From Erodium maritimum (lineage: Eukaryota > Streptophyta > Magnoliopsida > Geraniales > Geraniaceae), in NCBI GenBank assembly GCA_963921825.1, contig OY997589.1:54554546-54618545 (forward strand): a stretch of DNA of 64,000 nucleotides, read 5' to 3'. Under the pieces are notes generated by a model, which saw only the letters and a program-made list of their open reading frames with translations, did not search any database and was not told where the DNA came from. Both the position numbers and the translations under genes were made by a program. Below are positions 34,888 through 44,710 of the stretch, one piece after another. Numbering within the stretch: position 1 is the first letter of the stretch; each line of letters opens with the position of its first letter.

Positions 34888-35273
34888 ATAGGAGGTGTTT
34901 CCGGTGCCACCAGCTCGGGCACACCGTTGCAAGGTGCCCTGAGCCAGTTATGGCAACGTCAGCGCGACGACCACAGCAGTCGTATACCGCGCGGTTGCCC
35001 AGAGGCCGCCCACGTTAGAGTCAGCAGTCGAGGTTTTCGCAACCATCGACGAGCGCGCCGACTCCAAGACAGCAACGGAGCTCTGGGTATCCGGCAGCCA
35101 GTGCGTCGGGTCAGAGGCAGCAGGAGTCGGAGGGAAGAGTGTACGCAGTTACCGACTCCCGGACCTCAGGATCCCCTACCTACCGCGAAACCTTTCAGGA
35201 TACGTTTGTTGTTGTATCGTATTTGGGCGTTGTTCTAAATTTCGCGGACGAAATTCCTTTAAGGGGGGTAGAT
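34888..35273 (+). pseudogene. 3' end of a gag-only gypsy element: zinc knuckle fused to pol tail
   Basis: Opens inside gag with a knuckle, CFRCHQLGHTVARCPEP, then a TAG, then in the same frame SQQSRFSQPSTSAPTPRQQ, GRVYAVTDSRTSGSPTYRE (the typical end of Del/Tekay gag) and, without protease, RT, RNase H or integrase, the last pol codons LNFADEIPLRG. A polypurine tract aaggggggtaga (35261-35272) precedes the LTR. The same join exists at 59180-59561, so it was inherited by both copies. The 5' part of this copy is missing, and satellite abuts at 34887. Confidence 0.82.
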
Positions 35274-38200
35274 TGTAAAACCCGCTTCAAAAAAAATAAA
35301 TAAATAAAAAAAATTGGGTCGGACCGGGTCGGACTGGACCCGAACAGCAGACCCGGCCCAAACCACCGACCCGGCCCAAGTCCCACCTATATAAGGTGGC
35401 ATTAGGGTTTTGAAACCCTAATACCCACTCCCCTTCTTCGATCCACGCCGCCCCCACTCCTCTCCCGACCTCCTTCTTCTTCGCCCTAACCAGATCCGGC
35501 CACCACTCCCTCTCCCGTCTCCAGCTCCAGCGACCCTCACCTCCGTCCACCCTCACCTCCCACGTCCGAAGCTCCTCCCTCGTTCTTCAACCTCTCTCCC
35601 TCTCTGGTTCCTCTCGACCTCGCCGGCCACGGCGTGTCCGGCCGCCACCTCCCTCTCTCCGTCCCGAACCCCCCTCACCGAGCCCGAGCTCGTTCTTCTC
35701 CGGCTCAAAACCCGACCTTCCTCCCTCAGCAATGGCCGACCACCACCCGTCCTCCTCACCTCCTCCGTCCAACCACTACCACGCCGCCGTCCCGACCACG
35801 CCACCGTCCCGACCACCCTCCTCCCTAACCAGATCCGTCCAACCACGCCGCCGTCAAGCCGCCGTCCCCGAGCTCCCCACCCCGTCTTCCTCTAACCCGA
35901 GCTCCCGCCGTCGCCGGCGAGCTCGTCAGATCCGGGACGGGACCGAACCGTCCGGATCCGAGGCGAACCTCCGCCGTTCTCAACCAGCTCGCCACCGTCC
36001 CCTCTATTTCCTACGGTGAGAATTCTCACCACGGGGTGTGGTCGCCGGCGGCGTCTCCGTCGGTGGCCGGCCGGTTTCAAACCCGAGCCCTCATTTTCAG
36101 TTTCCCGTGCAGTTCAGTTCGTTTTAATTTGGATCTGTTAACAAAATCTATATCGGTTAAACCTGTAATGAAATTGATTAATTTTTAGAACTGATTTTGA
36201 ATTGAAAAGGGGAAATAATTGAACAAACTCAGAGTTAATTAAAGAGGATTGTTTTTTTTGAAACGAAAATTATTTGTAAAAGGAAAAAGGGGAAAATCAA
36301 TTTTGAATTCTTAAGATAATTGATAAAACTAAATGAGTTGATTTAAACGGGTTTTAAAACGAAAGTCGGCTGTTAAGTTAAACTCGATTTAAGATTAAAT
36401 CGAAGAAGGGAAACGAAATCAAATCGACTTTATAAGGGTTTTAGACCGAAGTATCGAGTTTGGAAACGAACGGAAGGAAACCGTTTTGTTTTAAGATCAA
36501 AGGCGGAATTAATTAAAGCAAGGGAGTTCAACGACGGTTTTAAGTTAAAAGGGGGTTTAAACTGGGTTTAGATCAAACCTGGGTTCGGTGCGCGAGTGCT
36601 CGAACCCGATCCGTCGTAACCCGACTTTTATCCCGCTCGAGTGTAAACGGCAACTGTCAAGTTTAAAATGGACAAATCGTAGCCGTTAACTTAACGGCGG
36701 AACCGTTATTAATTTGGGCTTTGAGTTATTTAATTTCGACCTGTTCGTACTAGCTTAAAAGTGAGTTAAATCTGTGTTCTTTTAGATCGTGCTGCGGACC
36801 GAGGCAAAGGGAGGCTCGGCGAGTGACTGCGATCATCTCGGGTTTAGCGGAGCGCTTTTGGAGTTGCTTAGGAGGTAGGGAAAAGTAGCCGGATCTCGGC
36901 CCTGACTAGGGAAAGTTAACAGTAGATTTGCATGTGACACCGGGGTGTCGTGGGTTGAGTAGGTTTAATTTAAATACTAGAAAAGCATGATACGGGGTTG
37001 TAGCGTTTATCAGAAAAGCATGTTACGGGAACTTAGCGATTATTGGAAATGCATGTGACACTTAGTAGTGTCATAGGAGCAGAGAACTTAGCGGTAATTG
37101 TTTTACTGGAGGCATGTGACCATGCCCGGAGGTTGATTGCGAACTGTTGATATTAGGAGTACTAGAGGCATATGACCATGCCCGGAGGTTGATTGTGAAA
37201 CTAGTGATCTTAGGACTGTTGTAGGCATCGATTATGCCGGAGGTTGTTGTGTGTTATTTATTTACTGTTGTCCAGTCTTGGGTGGCCTTGAGAGCCCGTA
37301 TTATTTATTGTTGAGTTTGGGTGGCCTTGAGAGCCCGTGTTATTTATTGCTGAGTCTTGGGTGGCCATGAGAGCCCGTGTTGCCGTTTCGGTGTCTTGAG
37401 TGGCAGTGAGTGCCGTGGGGTTGTTGAACCCGAGTCTGGTTTGTTGAGGTGTCTTGAGTGGCCTTTGAGTGCCTGTGTTGTCGAACTTGCCTGTGATTGT
37501 GTTGGTGATTGTGGTTGCCTGAGTGAGAGAGGTGAGTGAGACAGGTCGACAGCCTGGCCTGAGTGGTTCGGCAAAGTGCGTGAGTGAGAGAGGTGAGTGA
37601 GACAGGTCGACCGCCTGGCCTGAGTGGTTCGGCAAAGTGCGTGAGTGAGATAGGTCGACAGCCTGGCCTGAGTGGTTCGGCAAAGTGCGTGAGTGAGATA
37701 GGTTGACCGTCTGGCCTGAGTGGTTCGGCAAAGCGCATGAGTGAGAGAGGTTAGTGAGACAGGTCGACCGCCTGGCCTGAGTGGTTCGGCAAAGCGCATG
37801 AGTGAGGGAGGTTACTGAGCAGCTGGTTTGCGATCCTTTGTGATCTTGTTTGGTGTGCGATCCTTTGTGATCTTGTTTGGGGTTGCGTAGTTCCTTTGAG
37901 TCCTTGGAAGAGGTCGTGATCGTTGTGTCGTGTCTACTTACGTGTTTGAGTGTTGAGTCGTTCGAGGAAGGTCACCGTGGGTGTTTGTCAGTCATAGTAC
38001 TAGGGTTGGGGACAGTGATCCCCGGGGTTAAGTTCGTTGTTGGTGTTACCGGCATTGTCTGCTAATTATGCCGTAGTCAGTCTGTTATCCGTGGTGGTGA
38101 GGGAACGCTCACCCCTAGCTGCTTTTCCTACAGGTACTGTTCGTGGGACGGACTAGGTGAGCTCTCGAAGCTTGTGGAGCTAGGAGCGGAGTCCGGGTTT

Positions 38201-38389
38201 TTACTTTTGGTCTAGCGACGGATACCTCGCCTTTTTGTCCGCTTGTGGGACGTTTTATTTGAATTGAATTTATCCTTTTGTTGAACTAAACTGGTATTGT
38301 AAAGTGTTTTAATGAATTTGTTTTCAAAGTGCTTTCTTATTCTAAACGTTCGCGTCCCGAGTTCGGTTTACTGAAATTGGGGCGTGACA
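35274..38389 (+). mobile_element. 3' LTR (3116 bp) of the truncated gag-only gypsy element
   Basis: TGTAAAACCCGCTTC to GAAATTGGGGCGTGACA. A TATA box, ctatataagg, lies at 35387-35396, followed by the palindrome attagggttt-tg-aaaccctaat (35401-35422) and a long CT-rich stretch. From about 36780 to the end it matches the LTR at 54957-56679, but its first 1.5 kb is unrelated to that LTR. A hairpin gtgaggg/cgctcac lies at 38097-38112. Satellite resumes at 38390 out of phase with 34887, so element and satellite DNA were lost at the left junction. Confidence 0.85.
37525..37815. repeat. LTR tandem repeat (cctggcctgagtggttcggc), five copies
   Basis: Five copies of a block built from aggtcgacagcctggcctga, gtggttcggcaaagtgcgtg and agtgagaga, with unit lengths alternating between about 50 and 60 bp. 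The upstream part (37090-37500) also has repeated gaggcatgtgaccatgcccg and gtggccttgagagcccgt motifs. The minus strand is stop-free in all frames because of this composition; no gene is inferred. Confidence 0.85.
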
Positions 38390-40122
38390 TGTGAGGGTAG
38401 AGAACACATTATTAGGTGTATGATATCCAGTCAAGTAATTAGTTTCATTAGAATTGAAAGGTCGCGTTGTCGAATATTTGTCGGTCTTCCGAGAAAGAGG
38501 TCGACCGCACCATAATGTGCCGCAAAACAAGTCGACCGATGCAAGGTATCGGCCGACTAAGCTCAAACGTGTCTCGACCAACCGACAAGACTGACCGACC
38601 GGCATTAAATATTGGCCGGCCCACCTCTAGTGTGTCTCGACCAACCTCAAAACACCGGTCCTCCACCGATGATTCTACATGAACACTACTTCACATTACC
38701 CTTTTCATTCAACATATCCTCAAAAACAAACCTTCCGACTCTCCTCCATGACATCCTCCTCCTCTATGAACTATTTCGCGATTCCACTACCACCCAGATG
38801 CACTAGTCTAACTCCAAAATTTAACTACCTCATCCCAAGTCCCAAGCGTACTTATAAATTTCAAAGGTGTAAGGGTAGAGAACACGTTATTAGGTGTAAG
38901 TTATCAAGTCAAGTAATTTGTTTCATTATAATTGAAAAGTCGCCTAGTCAAATATTGGTCGGTCTGCCGGGAAAGAGGCCGACCGCGCCATAATGTGTCG
39001 CAAAACAAGTAGACTGACACGAGGTATCTTCCGGCCAAGCTCAAAGTTGTCTCGATCAACCGACAAGACTGACCGACCGACATTAAATATTGGTCGACCC
39101 ACCTCTAGTGTGTCTCGACCGACTTCAAAACATCGGTCGTCCATCGATGATTCTCCATAAACACTACTCTACGTTACCCTTTTCATCCAACCTATCCTCA
39201 GAAAAAAAACCTTCCGACCCTCCTCCATCACATCCTCCTCCTCTATGAACTCTTTTGCAAATCCACTACCACCCACATGCACTAGTCCAACTCCAAAATG
39301 GAACTACCTCATCCCAAGTCCCAAGCGTACTTATAAATTTCAAAGGTGTAAGGGTAGGGAACACATTATTAGGTGTAAGATATCTACTCAAGTAATTTGT
39401 TTCATTAGAATTGAAAGGTCGCCTACTAAAATATTGGTCGATGTGCCTGTAAAGAGGCCGACTACGCCATAATGTGGCGCAAAACACATCTACCAACGAT
39501 AGTTATCGGCCGTCCCAGCTCAAACGTGTCTCGACCAACAAGCAAGACAGACCGGCCGACATAAAATATTGGTCGGCCCACCTCTAGTGTGTCTCGACCA
39601 ACCTCAAAACAACGGTCATCCACCAATGATTTTCCATAAACACTACTTCACATTACCCTTTTTATCCAACCTATCCTCCAAAACAAACCTTCCGACCCTC
39701 CTCCATGACATCCTCCTCCTCTTTGATATCTTTCGTGAATCTACTACCACCCACATGCACTAGTCCAACTCCAAAATGTAACTACCTCATCCCAAGTCCC
39801 AAGCGTACTTATAAATTTCAAAGGTGTAAGGGTAGAGAACACGTTTTTAGTTGTAAGATATCCATTCCAGTAATTTATATTATTGGAATTGAAAGGTCGC
39901 CTAGTCAAATATTGGTCGGTCTGAGGGAATATAGCCGACCGCGCCATAATGTGCAGCAAAACAGGTCAACCAACCCGAGGTATCGGCCGACCAAGCTCAA
40001 ACGTGTCTCGACCAACCGGCAAGACAGATCGAGCGACATTAAATATTGGACGGCCAACCTCTAATGTGTCTCGACCAACCTCAAAACAACGGTCTTCCAA
40101 CGATGATTCTCCATGAACACTA
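38390..40122. repeat. Satellite segment S4 (about 3.6 units)
   Basis: Units start near 38453, 38932, 39412 and 39889. The first is type B (cgcgattcc, cccagatgc, caacatatcc) and the next two type A. It is interrupted at 40122 by copia C4 and resumes at 48584 in phase (gaacacta then ctactccacatt). Confidence 0.92.
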
Positions 40123-41810
40123 TGTTGGGTCTCGAGGTAGGGTTGGAGATGAACCAACTCGCAGCGGAAAATCAAGGAAAACCAAGAGACGATTAAAACC
40201 ATGAAACAACTAACAAAGAATGGATTCACAAGAGAAAAATTCAGCACTAGTTCTTACCAAAACAAGAACACCGGGTAACGAATGATTGGCTTGAGTCTCC
40301 AAGACGCCTACGTATCCACATGGGAATCAAAGCCACGTAGTTCTTCTCTTTGAGGACTCAAGAACACAAAAATGGAGGAGGAAACTAGCCAAACCCGAAA
40401 TGGCCATGGAAGAGGGAGAGAAAATGTGTTTCCTATTCTTGTCTTGTGTTTGTTATGTTGAAAAAAGATGACTTAAACATAACAAAACCCATACTTGTCC
40501 ATCTAAAGGCATGGGACAAGTATGGTGTCAAGTAAGGTGTAAATAGGACAAAGTATGGCAAGACAAGATTGGGTTAGGTGGTGAATCACCAACACCTTAA
40601 TCCTTTTCTTGCTTACTTAGTACTAATTAATCAAGACTTGATTAATTAGTTCCATGGGCCTTGGTTGCATGGGCCTTTCATGGGCCTCTTGGAACATGGC
40701 CCGTGGCCATTTCCAACGAGGTCCCGTGATTCGCTCATCGCCTCCAAGCCTTCCATACCGGAAATGTCCAACATTATCCGACGCGATCAATCCCAAGACT
40801 CCAAGCCTTGTCTCGATCCGTAAAGTCCTATTCACTTACGGGCACATGACCCAAAACTCAGTTTTGGTCATGTCCCGAGACAACTCCCTTTTGGCCATTC
40901 TCCATAAATGTGTCAATGAGTTTCATCCTCCGGTGTGACCCTTAGGTTTATGCATGTCAATAGATCAACATAAAATCCCATTTTACTTGATCCTATTTAA
41001 GTGGCAACTAACGAGACTTTAGTATTGCCCGACATTACATAACGAATCGACCCTGTCGATTCTAACCTTTCCGTCGTCCCTGTCATTATCCTTTTATCTC
41101 CGATATCCTGATTGAGATAAGGCATATAGCCGTCATCCTTATTATTCTCAATCACCGTTCCTTGATATGTGAGATGACTGAAGATATGATACCCAGTATC
41201 ATGTGCATGGCCATGCTATTCTTCCAGTCACTCTCGATCAAGTGGCCGAGAACCGATATCTTTCCCATACCTTAGTATGAGGGATAAATCCCTTAGCCGT
41301 CTTTCGTGTCACTCATGTAGCCCGTCCCCAAGCCAATCCTGGCCGTTATAGAAGCCCTGTTACGGACAACGTTAGGCTCAGGTCAAACTCAGTTGTTGAC
41401 TACATAGCGATCACAAAGACTCCTTGGTCTAAGGATACATGACAAGCTACAACACTGAATATGTTCATGACTTAATCTATGGCACATATTCAGGGCGGGT
41501 CGTCCAATATCATGTCCCACATGATATCTATGATCAGACTCCGGAATCCCATTCCAATGACTAACAGAACGTAAGCCATAAAGAGCCATCTTTCATACTA
41601 GTCGCTTCTAGTGAAGCTTTGTTGACTAGGGACCCATCGAGTGTGATCTATCTTGATCTATGGTTCTATTCGCATGGTGGGCATAGATCAGAGCACACAT
41701 CGATATATTACTCCAACACATAAGTAATATAAAGCCGCTTTAATTTTATTGCTAACGATGATATATACATTTGGACATTTAGGATTGAACTACGGGCACT
41801 AAGACTAACA
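40123..41810 (-). mobile_element. 3' LTR of C4 with hairpin array
   Basis: Family A LTR. Inverted repeats: actaattaatcaag/cttgattaattagt (40622-40650), gaatcgac/gtcgattc (41044-41062), ttatctc/gagataa (41094-41120), atgatac/gtatcat (41186-41202), the palindrome gcatggccatgc (41205-41216) and agggat/atccct (41280-41293). TATA-like motifs on the minus strand lie near 41760 and 41730, so these hairpins fall downstream of the expected transcription start and would be in the RNA leader when present in the 5' LTR. Confidence 0.9.
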
Positions 41811-41821
41811 ATCTCCCACTT
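41811..41821 (-). other. Polypurine tract of C4
   Basis: The plus strand atctcccactt gives AAGTGGGAGAT on the minus strand, directly before the 3' LTR start TGTTAG. It would prime plus-strand DNA synthesis. The pol stop codon lies at 41827-41825. Confidence 0.85.
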
Positions 41822-41824
41822 GCC

Positions 41825-42260
41825 CTAGTTCCAATCTAAACTCCAATATGTCCCCATCGACTTTACATGTCTAACATGTTCAGGCAGTGACACTGCCTTA
41901 GTCAAAGGGTTGGCTATGTTATCATCTATTGCAATATCGGTTATCTTCACTTCACCTCAGTTCAGTATTTATCTGATGAGGTGGATACGCCGCAGTACAT
42001 GTTTGGATTTGTTATGCGATCTCGGCTTTTAGCTTGCGCAATGGCCCTTGTGTTGTCGCAAAATGGATTCACCGGACTGGATGGGTTTTTAATTACACCC
42101 AGCCCTGCCATGAATTTCCAAATCCACATATCCTCCTTAGCTGCCTCTGCAGCATCCATGTACTTGGCCTCTGTCGTAGATTCGGCAATGGTATCTTGCT
42201 TTACGCTTTCCCAGCTAAAGCTCTGCCATTCAGCGTAAACACATATCCTGATTGACTTCT
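41825..42260 (-). pseudogene. C4 RNase H remnant and pol C-terminus
   Basis: Minus-strand fragments read NPDDFRSQSGYVFTLNG, TTEAKYMDAAEAAKEDMWIWKF and FCDNTRAIAQAKSRDRITNP, then, in another frame, EVKITDIA and ANPLTKAVSLPEHVRHVKS to the pol stop. These are the Glu and Asp blocks of copia RNase H. The segment linking RT to RNase H is shortened compared with typical copia pol, and stops and frameshifts break it. The same pattern occurs in C2 and C5. Confidence 0.85.
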
Positions 42261-42419
42261 AAAGTCATCTGGATTTGTCTTGGAAAACTAGCGTCTACTC
42301 ATCCTTCGACGACTAGTTCAGCATCATCTTTCCCCCAGGTTAGAATGATGTCTACTGGTACAACATAAGGCTTACGAGACGTCTGGTCTCATACATGTCA
42401 TGGCATATATGATCGATCC

Positions 42420-43385
42420 TGCCCCCAGGCGCATAGGATTCTCATCATCCTTTTCAGCTCATCAGGTGTCTTAGGACACTAAGTCTTGCTGAGATGAATG
42501 CCATGACTAGTGGGTAAGAGTCCTTTCTTTGAATCGAGCATTAAGAACCTACTCAATGCTTTGTTCACATAGGTTCCCTGACTTAAATCCAAGACCCTCT
42601 TGGTGCGATCTCTACATATCTTAATCCTTAAGATATGAGAAGCATCGCCTAAGTCCTTTATTGAAAAACACTTCCTCAACCAAGCTTTAGTCTCGTGCAA
42701 GGTTGGGATGTCGTTTTCAATGAGAACCAGAAAGGTAATATTGCTCCCACTAGCCTTCTTATAAACGCAAGATTCATCCTCGTTCTTGATTAAGCCAAAT
42801 CCAATTACAGCTTCATCAAAACGAAGGATCCAACTCCGAGAAGTTCGTTTCAATCCATAAATGGATTTCAACAACTTATAAATCTTTCCCTTATTCTTCG
42901 GATCGTCAAAACCTTTGGGCCGAGACATACAAACGTACTCAGTCAAATTTCCATTTAGGAAAGCGGTTTTGACATCCACTTGCCATATCTCGTAATTATG
43001 ATACGCAGTTATGTCAAGAAGAATTTGGATCGATTTTGACCATAGCCACTAAGGAGAAGGTTTCCTCATAGTCAATCCATTGGATCTGCCTATAACCTTT
43101 CGCCACCAGTTGAGCTTTGTAGGTCAGAGGGTTGCCGTCCATGTCCATCTTCACCTTGAAGATCCATTTGCATCCTATGGTCCTCACACCATTGATGGGA
43201 TCAACCGGTTCCCAGACTCGGTTGTCCGACATGGATTGCATTTCCTCCCTCATGGCTCCCAGCCATAACTCGGAGTTGGGCCCATCCACGACTTCCTGAA
43301 AGGTGGCTGGATCATCGTGATCCGCCATGACTTCATTGTCACCTCCGGATACCATATCTTGGAGGTGGAAGATTGATCCTTTCAA
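42420..43385 (-). pseudogene. C4 reverse transcriptase, catalytic YVDD deleted
   Basis: Minus-strand order: SELWLGAMREEMQSMSDNRV, GCKWIFKVKMDMDGN, LVAKGYRQIQWIDYEETFS, then a +1 frameshift at the CAAAATC run (complement of 43034-43037), MDVKTAFLNGNLTEYVCM, IYGLKRTSRSWILRFDEAV, then LVL joined directly to IENDIPTL at 42722/42721. Typical copia RT has YVDDILL at that join, so about seven residues including both catalytic Asp are missing in frame. Next come LGDASHILRIKICRDRTKR and LSQGTYVNKALSRF. A TAG near 42480 ends the frame. Confidence 0.92.
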
Positions 43386-43473
43386 ATCGCCTTGGACCTT
43401 CCGGAATTGTAACAGGAATTGGTTCTTACTCTACGACAATCTCTGGCTCCTTTCTACTGGGTTGCCAATTGGT

Positions 43474-43743
43474 TTAGACAGATCTGTACCATCCTGAATT
43501 TCTTCGAGATGCACAGTCCTCCCAATGACGTCTTTGGAAACAAAACTTCTTTTCCATAAAGACCCCACCCCAAGCGACGAACACCATGTTCTCACTGGGA
43601 TTGTAGAAATAGTATCCCCTTGTTGCTTTGGGATACCACACGAAGGTGCATATCTCAGATCTTGGTTCGAGCTTAGTCGAAACCAAATGTTTCACATAAG
43701 CCTCGCAACCACAAATCTTTAGGAAGGACAAAGCGGGCATCAT
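43474..43743 (-). pseudogene. C4 integrase C-terminal region
   Basis: SFLKICGCEAYVKHLVSTKL, then EPRSEICTFVWYPKATRGYY and ENMVFVAWGGVFMEKKFC. This is the part of copia pol after the integrase core (the GCEAYVK...KLEPRS block). It is separated from the core by frameshifts around 43744-43900. Confidence 0.85.
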
Positions 43744-43879
43744 CCCGTACCATTTTTAAAATGGTGTCCCTTCCACACCATTCGTCGAAGCCCGATTCAC
43801 TATGAATGCGGTCGTCTCTATAGCAAAACCCCTAAAAGAGATTGGGAGATCAGTCCAACTAATCATGGAACAGACCATT

Positions 43880-44710
43880 GTCTAACAATGTCCGATTTCT
43901 CCGTTTGGCTACACCTTTCAACTACAGTGACCTAGGAGGAGTCCATTCCAAAAGGATCCCATTCTCTTTTAGATGATCTAATAACTCTGTGGTCAAGTAT
44001 TTTCCACCTCGATCCAATCGAAGTGCCTTAATACCTTTGTCGAGCTGGTTTTCTACTATAGTCTTAAACTCTTTGAATTTATCAAAAGCTTCAGACTTAT
44101 GTCTCACCGAAGAGACATAACCATATTTACTGTAATCATCAGTAAATGTGATAAAGTAGTTAAAACCCCTCCTGGCAAGTGAACTTATTGGTCTACACAC
44201 ATTCGAGTGTATCAGCCCCAATAATTCACCCGCCCTTTCATCGCGATCGATAAAAGGCACTTTAGTCATTTTGCCCATCAAACAAACCTTGCACCTATCG
44301 ATCGAATGGAATTCGAATGAACCTGAAAGCCCGCACTTCTGAAGTGTTGATAGGCGCTTCTTGTTTATGCGACCCAAATGACAGTACCATAACAGAGTTA
44401 GGTTTAAATCGTTGGATTTAGACCTCTTGGTATTTACGGAATATATAGAACTTGAGGCATTGTTACCCATATCTAATATGTACAATCCTCCAACCATGTC
44501 AGTACTGGTATAAAACATATCATTGCATAGAACATTGAAAACTCCATTTCCAATATTAACATTATATCCTTCCTTGTCAAACACGGATACAGATATAATA
44601 TTCCTACTAAAAGTAGGTATGCAATATACATTATACAATACTAAGACAAGGCCTCTTGGCAAAGCAAGACTCATGGATCCTACAGCAGTTGCCACAACTC
44701 TGAGGTCCAT
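43880..44710 (-). pseudogene. C4 pre-integrase zinc domain and integrase core with lost catalytic residues
   Basis: An open frame of 262 codons (44710-43922) holds IPTFSRNIISVSVFDKEGYN, the HHCC domain (LWYCHLGRINKKRL ... CGLSG ... HSIDRCKVCLMGKM) and the core. The first catalytic Asp (SDVCGP in relatives) is Asn in SNVCRP (codon 44203-44201). The second is kept in LRLDRGGKY. The frame stops in PPRSL, and just beyond, the catalytic Glu of GVAERRN is Lys in GVAKRRN (codon 43906-43904). The enzyme would insert element DNA into the genome; with two of three catalytic acids changed it should be inactive. Confidence 0.92.

Noticed and set aside
35432..36019. Pro/Ser/Arg-rich frames on both strands
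   Set aside because: These are composition-driven frames in a CT-rich transcribed part of an LTR, with no conserved residues.
37258..37799. Three overlapping minus-strand frames with repeated LPNHSGQAVDLSHS-type peptides
   Set aside because: All three frames are open because the tandem repeat lacks stops. This signals repeat composition, not a repeat protein.
37525..37815. Possible CRISPR-like array
   Set aside because: Units are directly adjacent tandem copies with no unique spacers and lie in a plant LTR.
40115..40135. An exact 5-bp target duplication for copia C4
   Set aside because: Flanks read cacta on the left, while the right side gives ctactcc after a mutated LTR end. Only CTA is certain, so I did not claim a full duplication.
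40654..40938. A 94-codon plus-strand frame (MGLGCMGLSWASW...) present in several LTRs
   Set aside because: It recurs only because the LTR recurs. It is antisense to the element, and older copies (3500-3754, 18492-18704) break or shift it freely.
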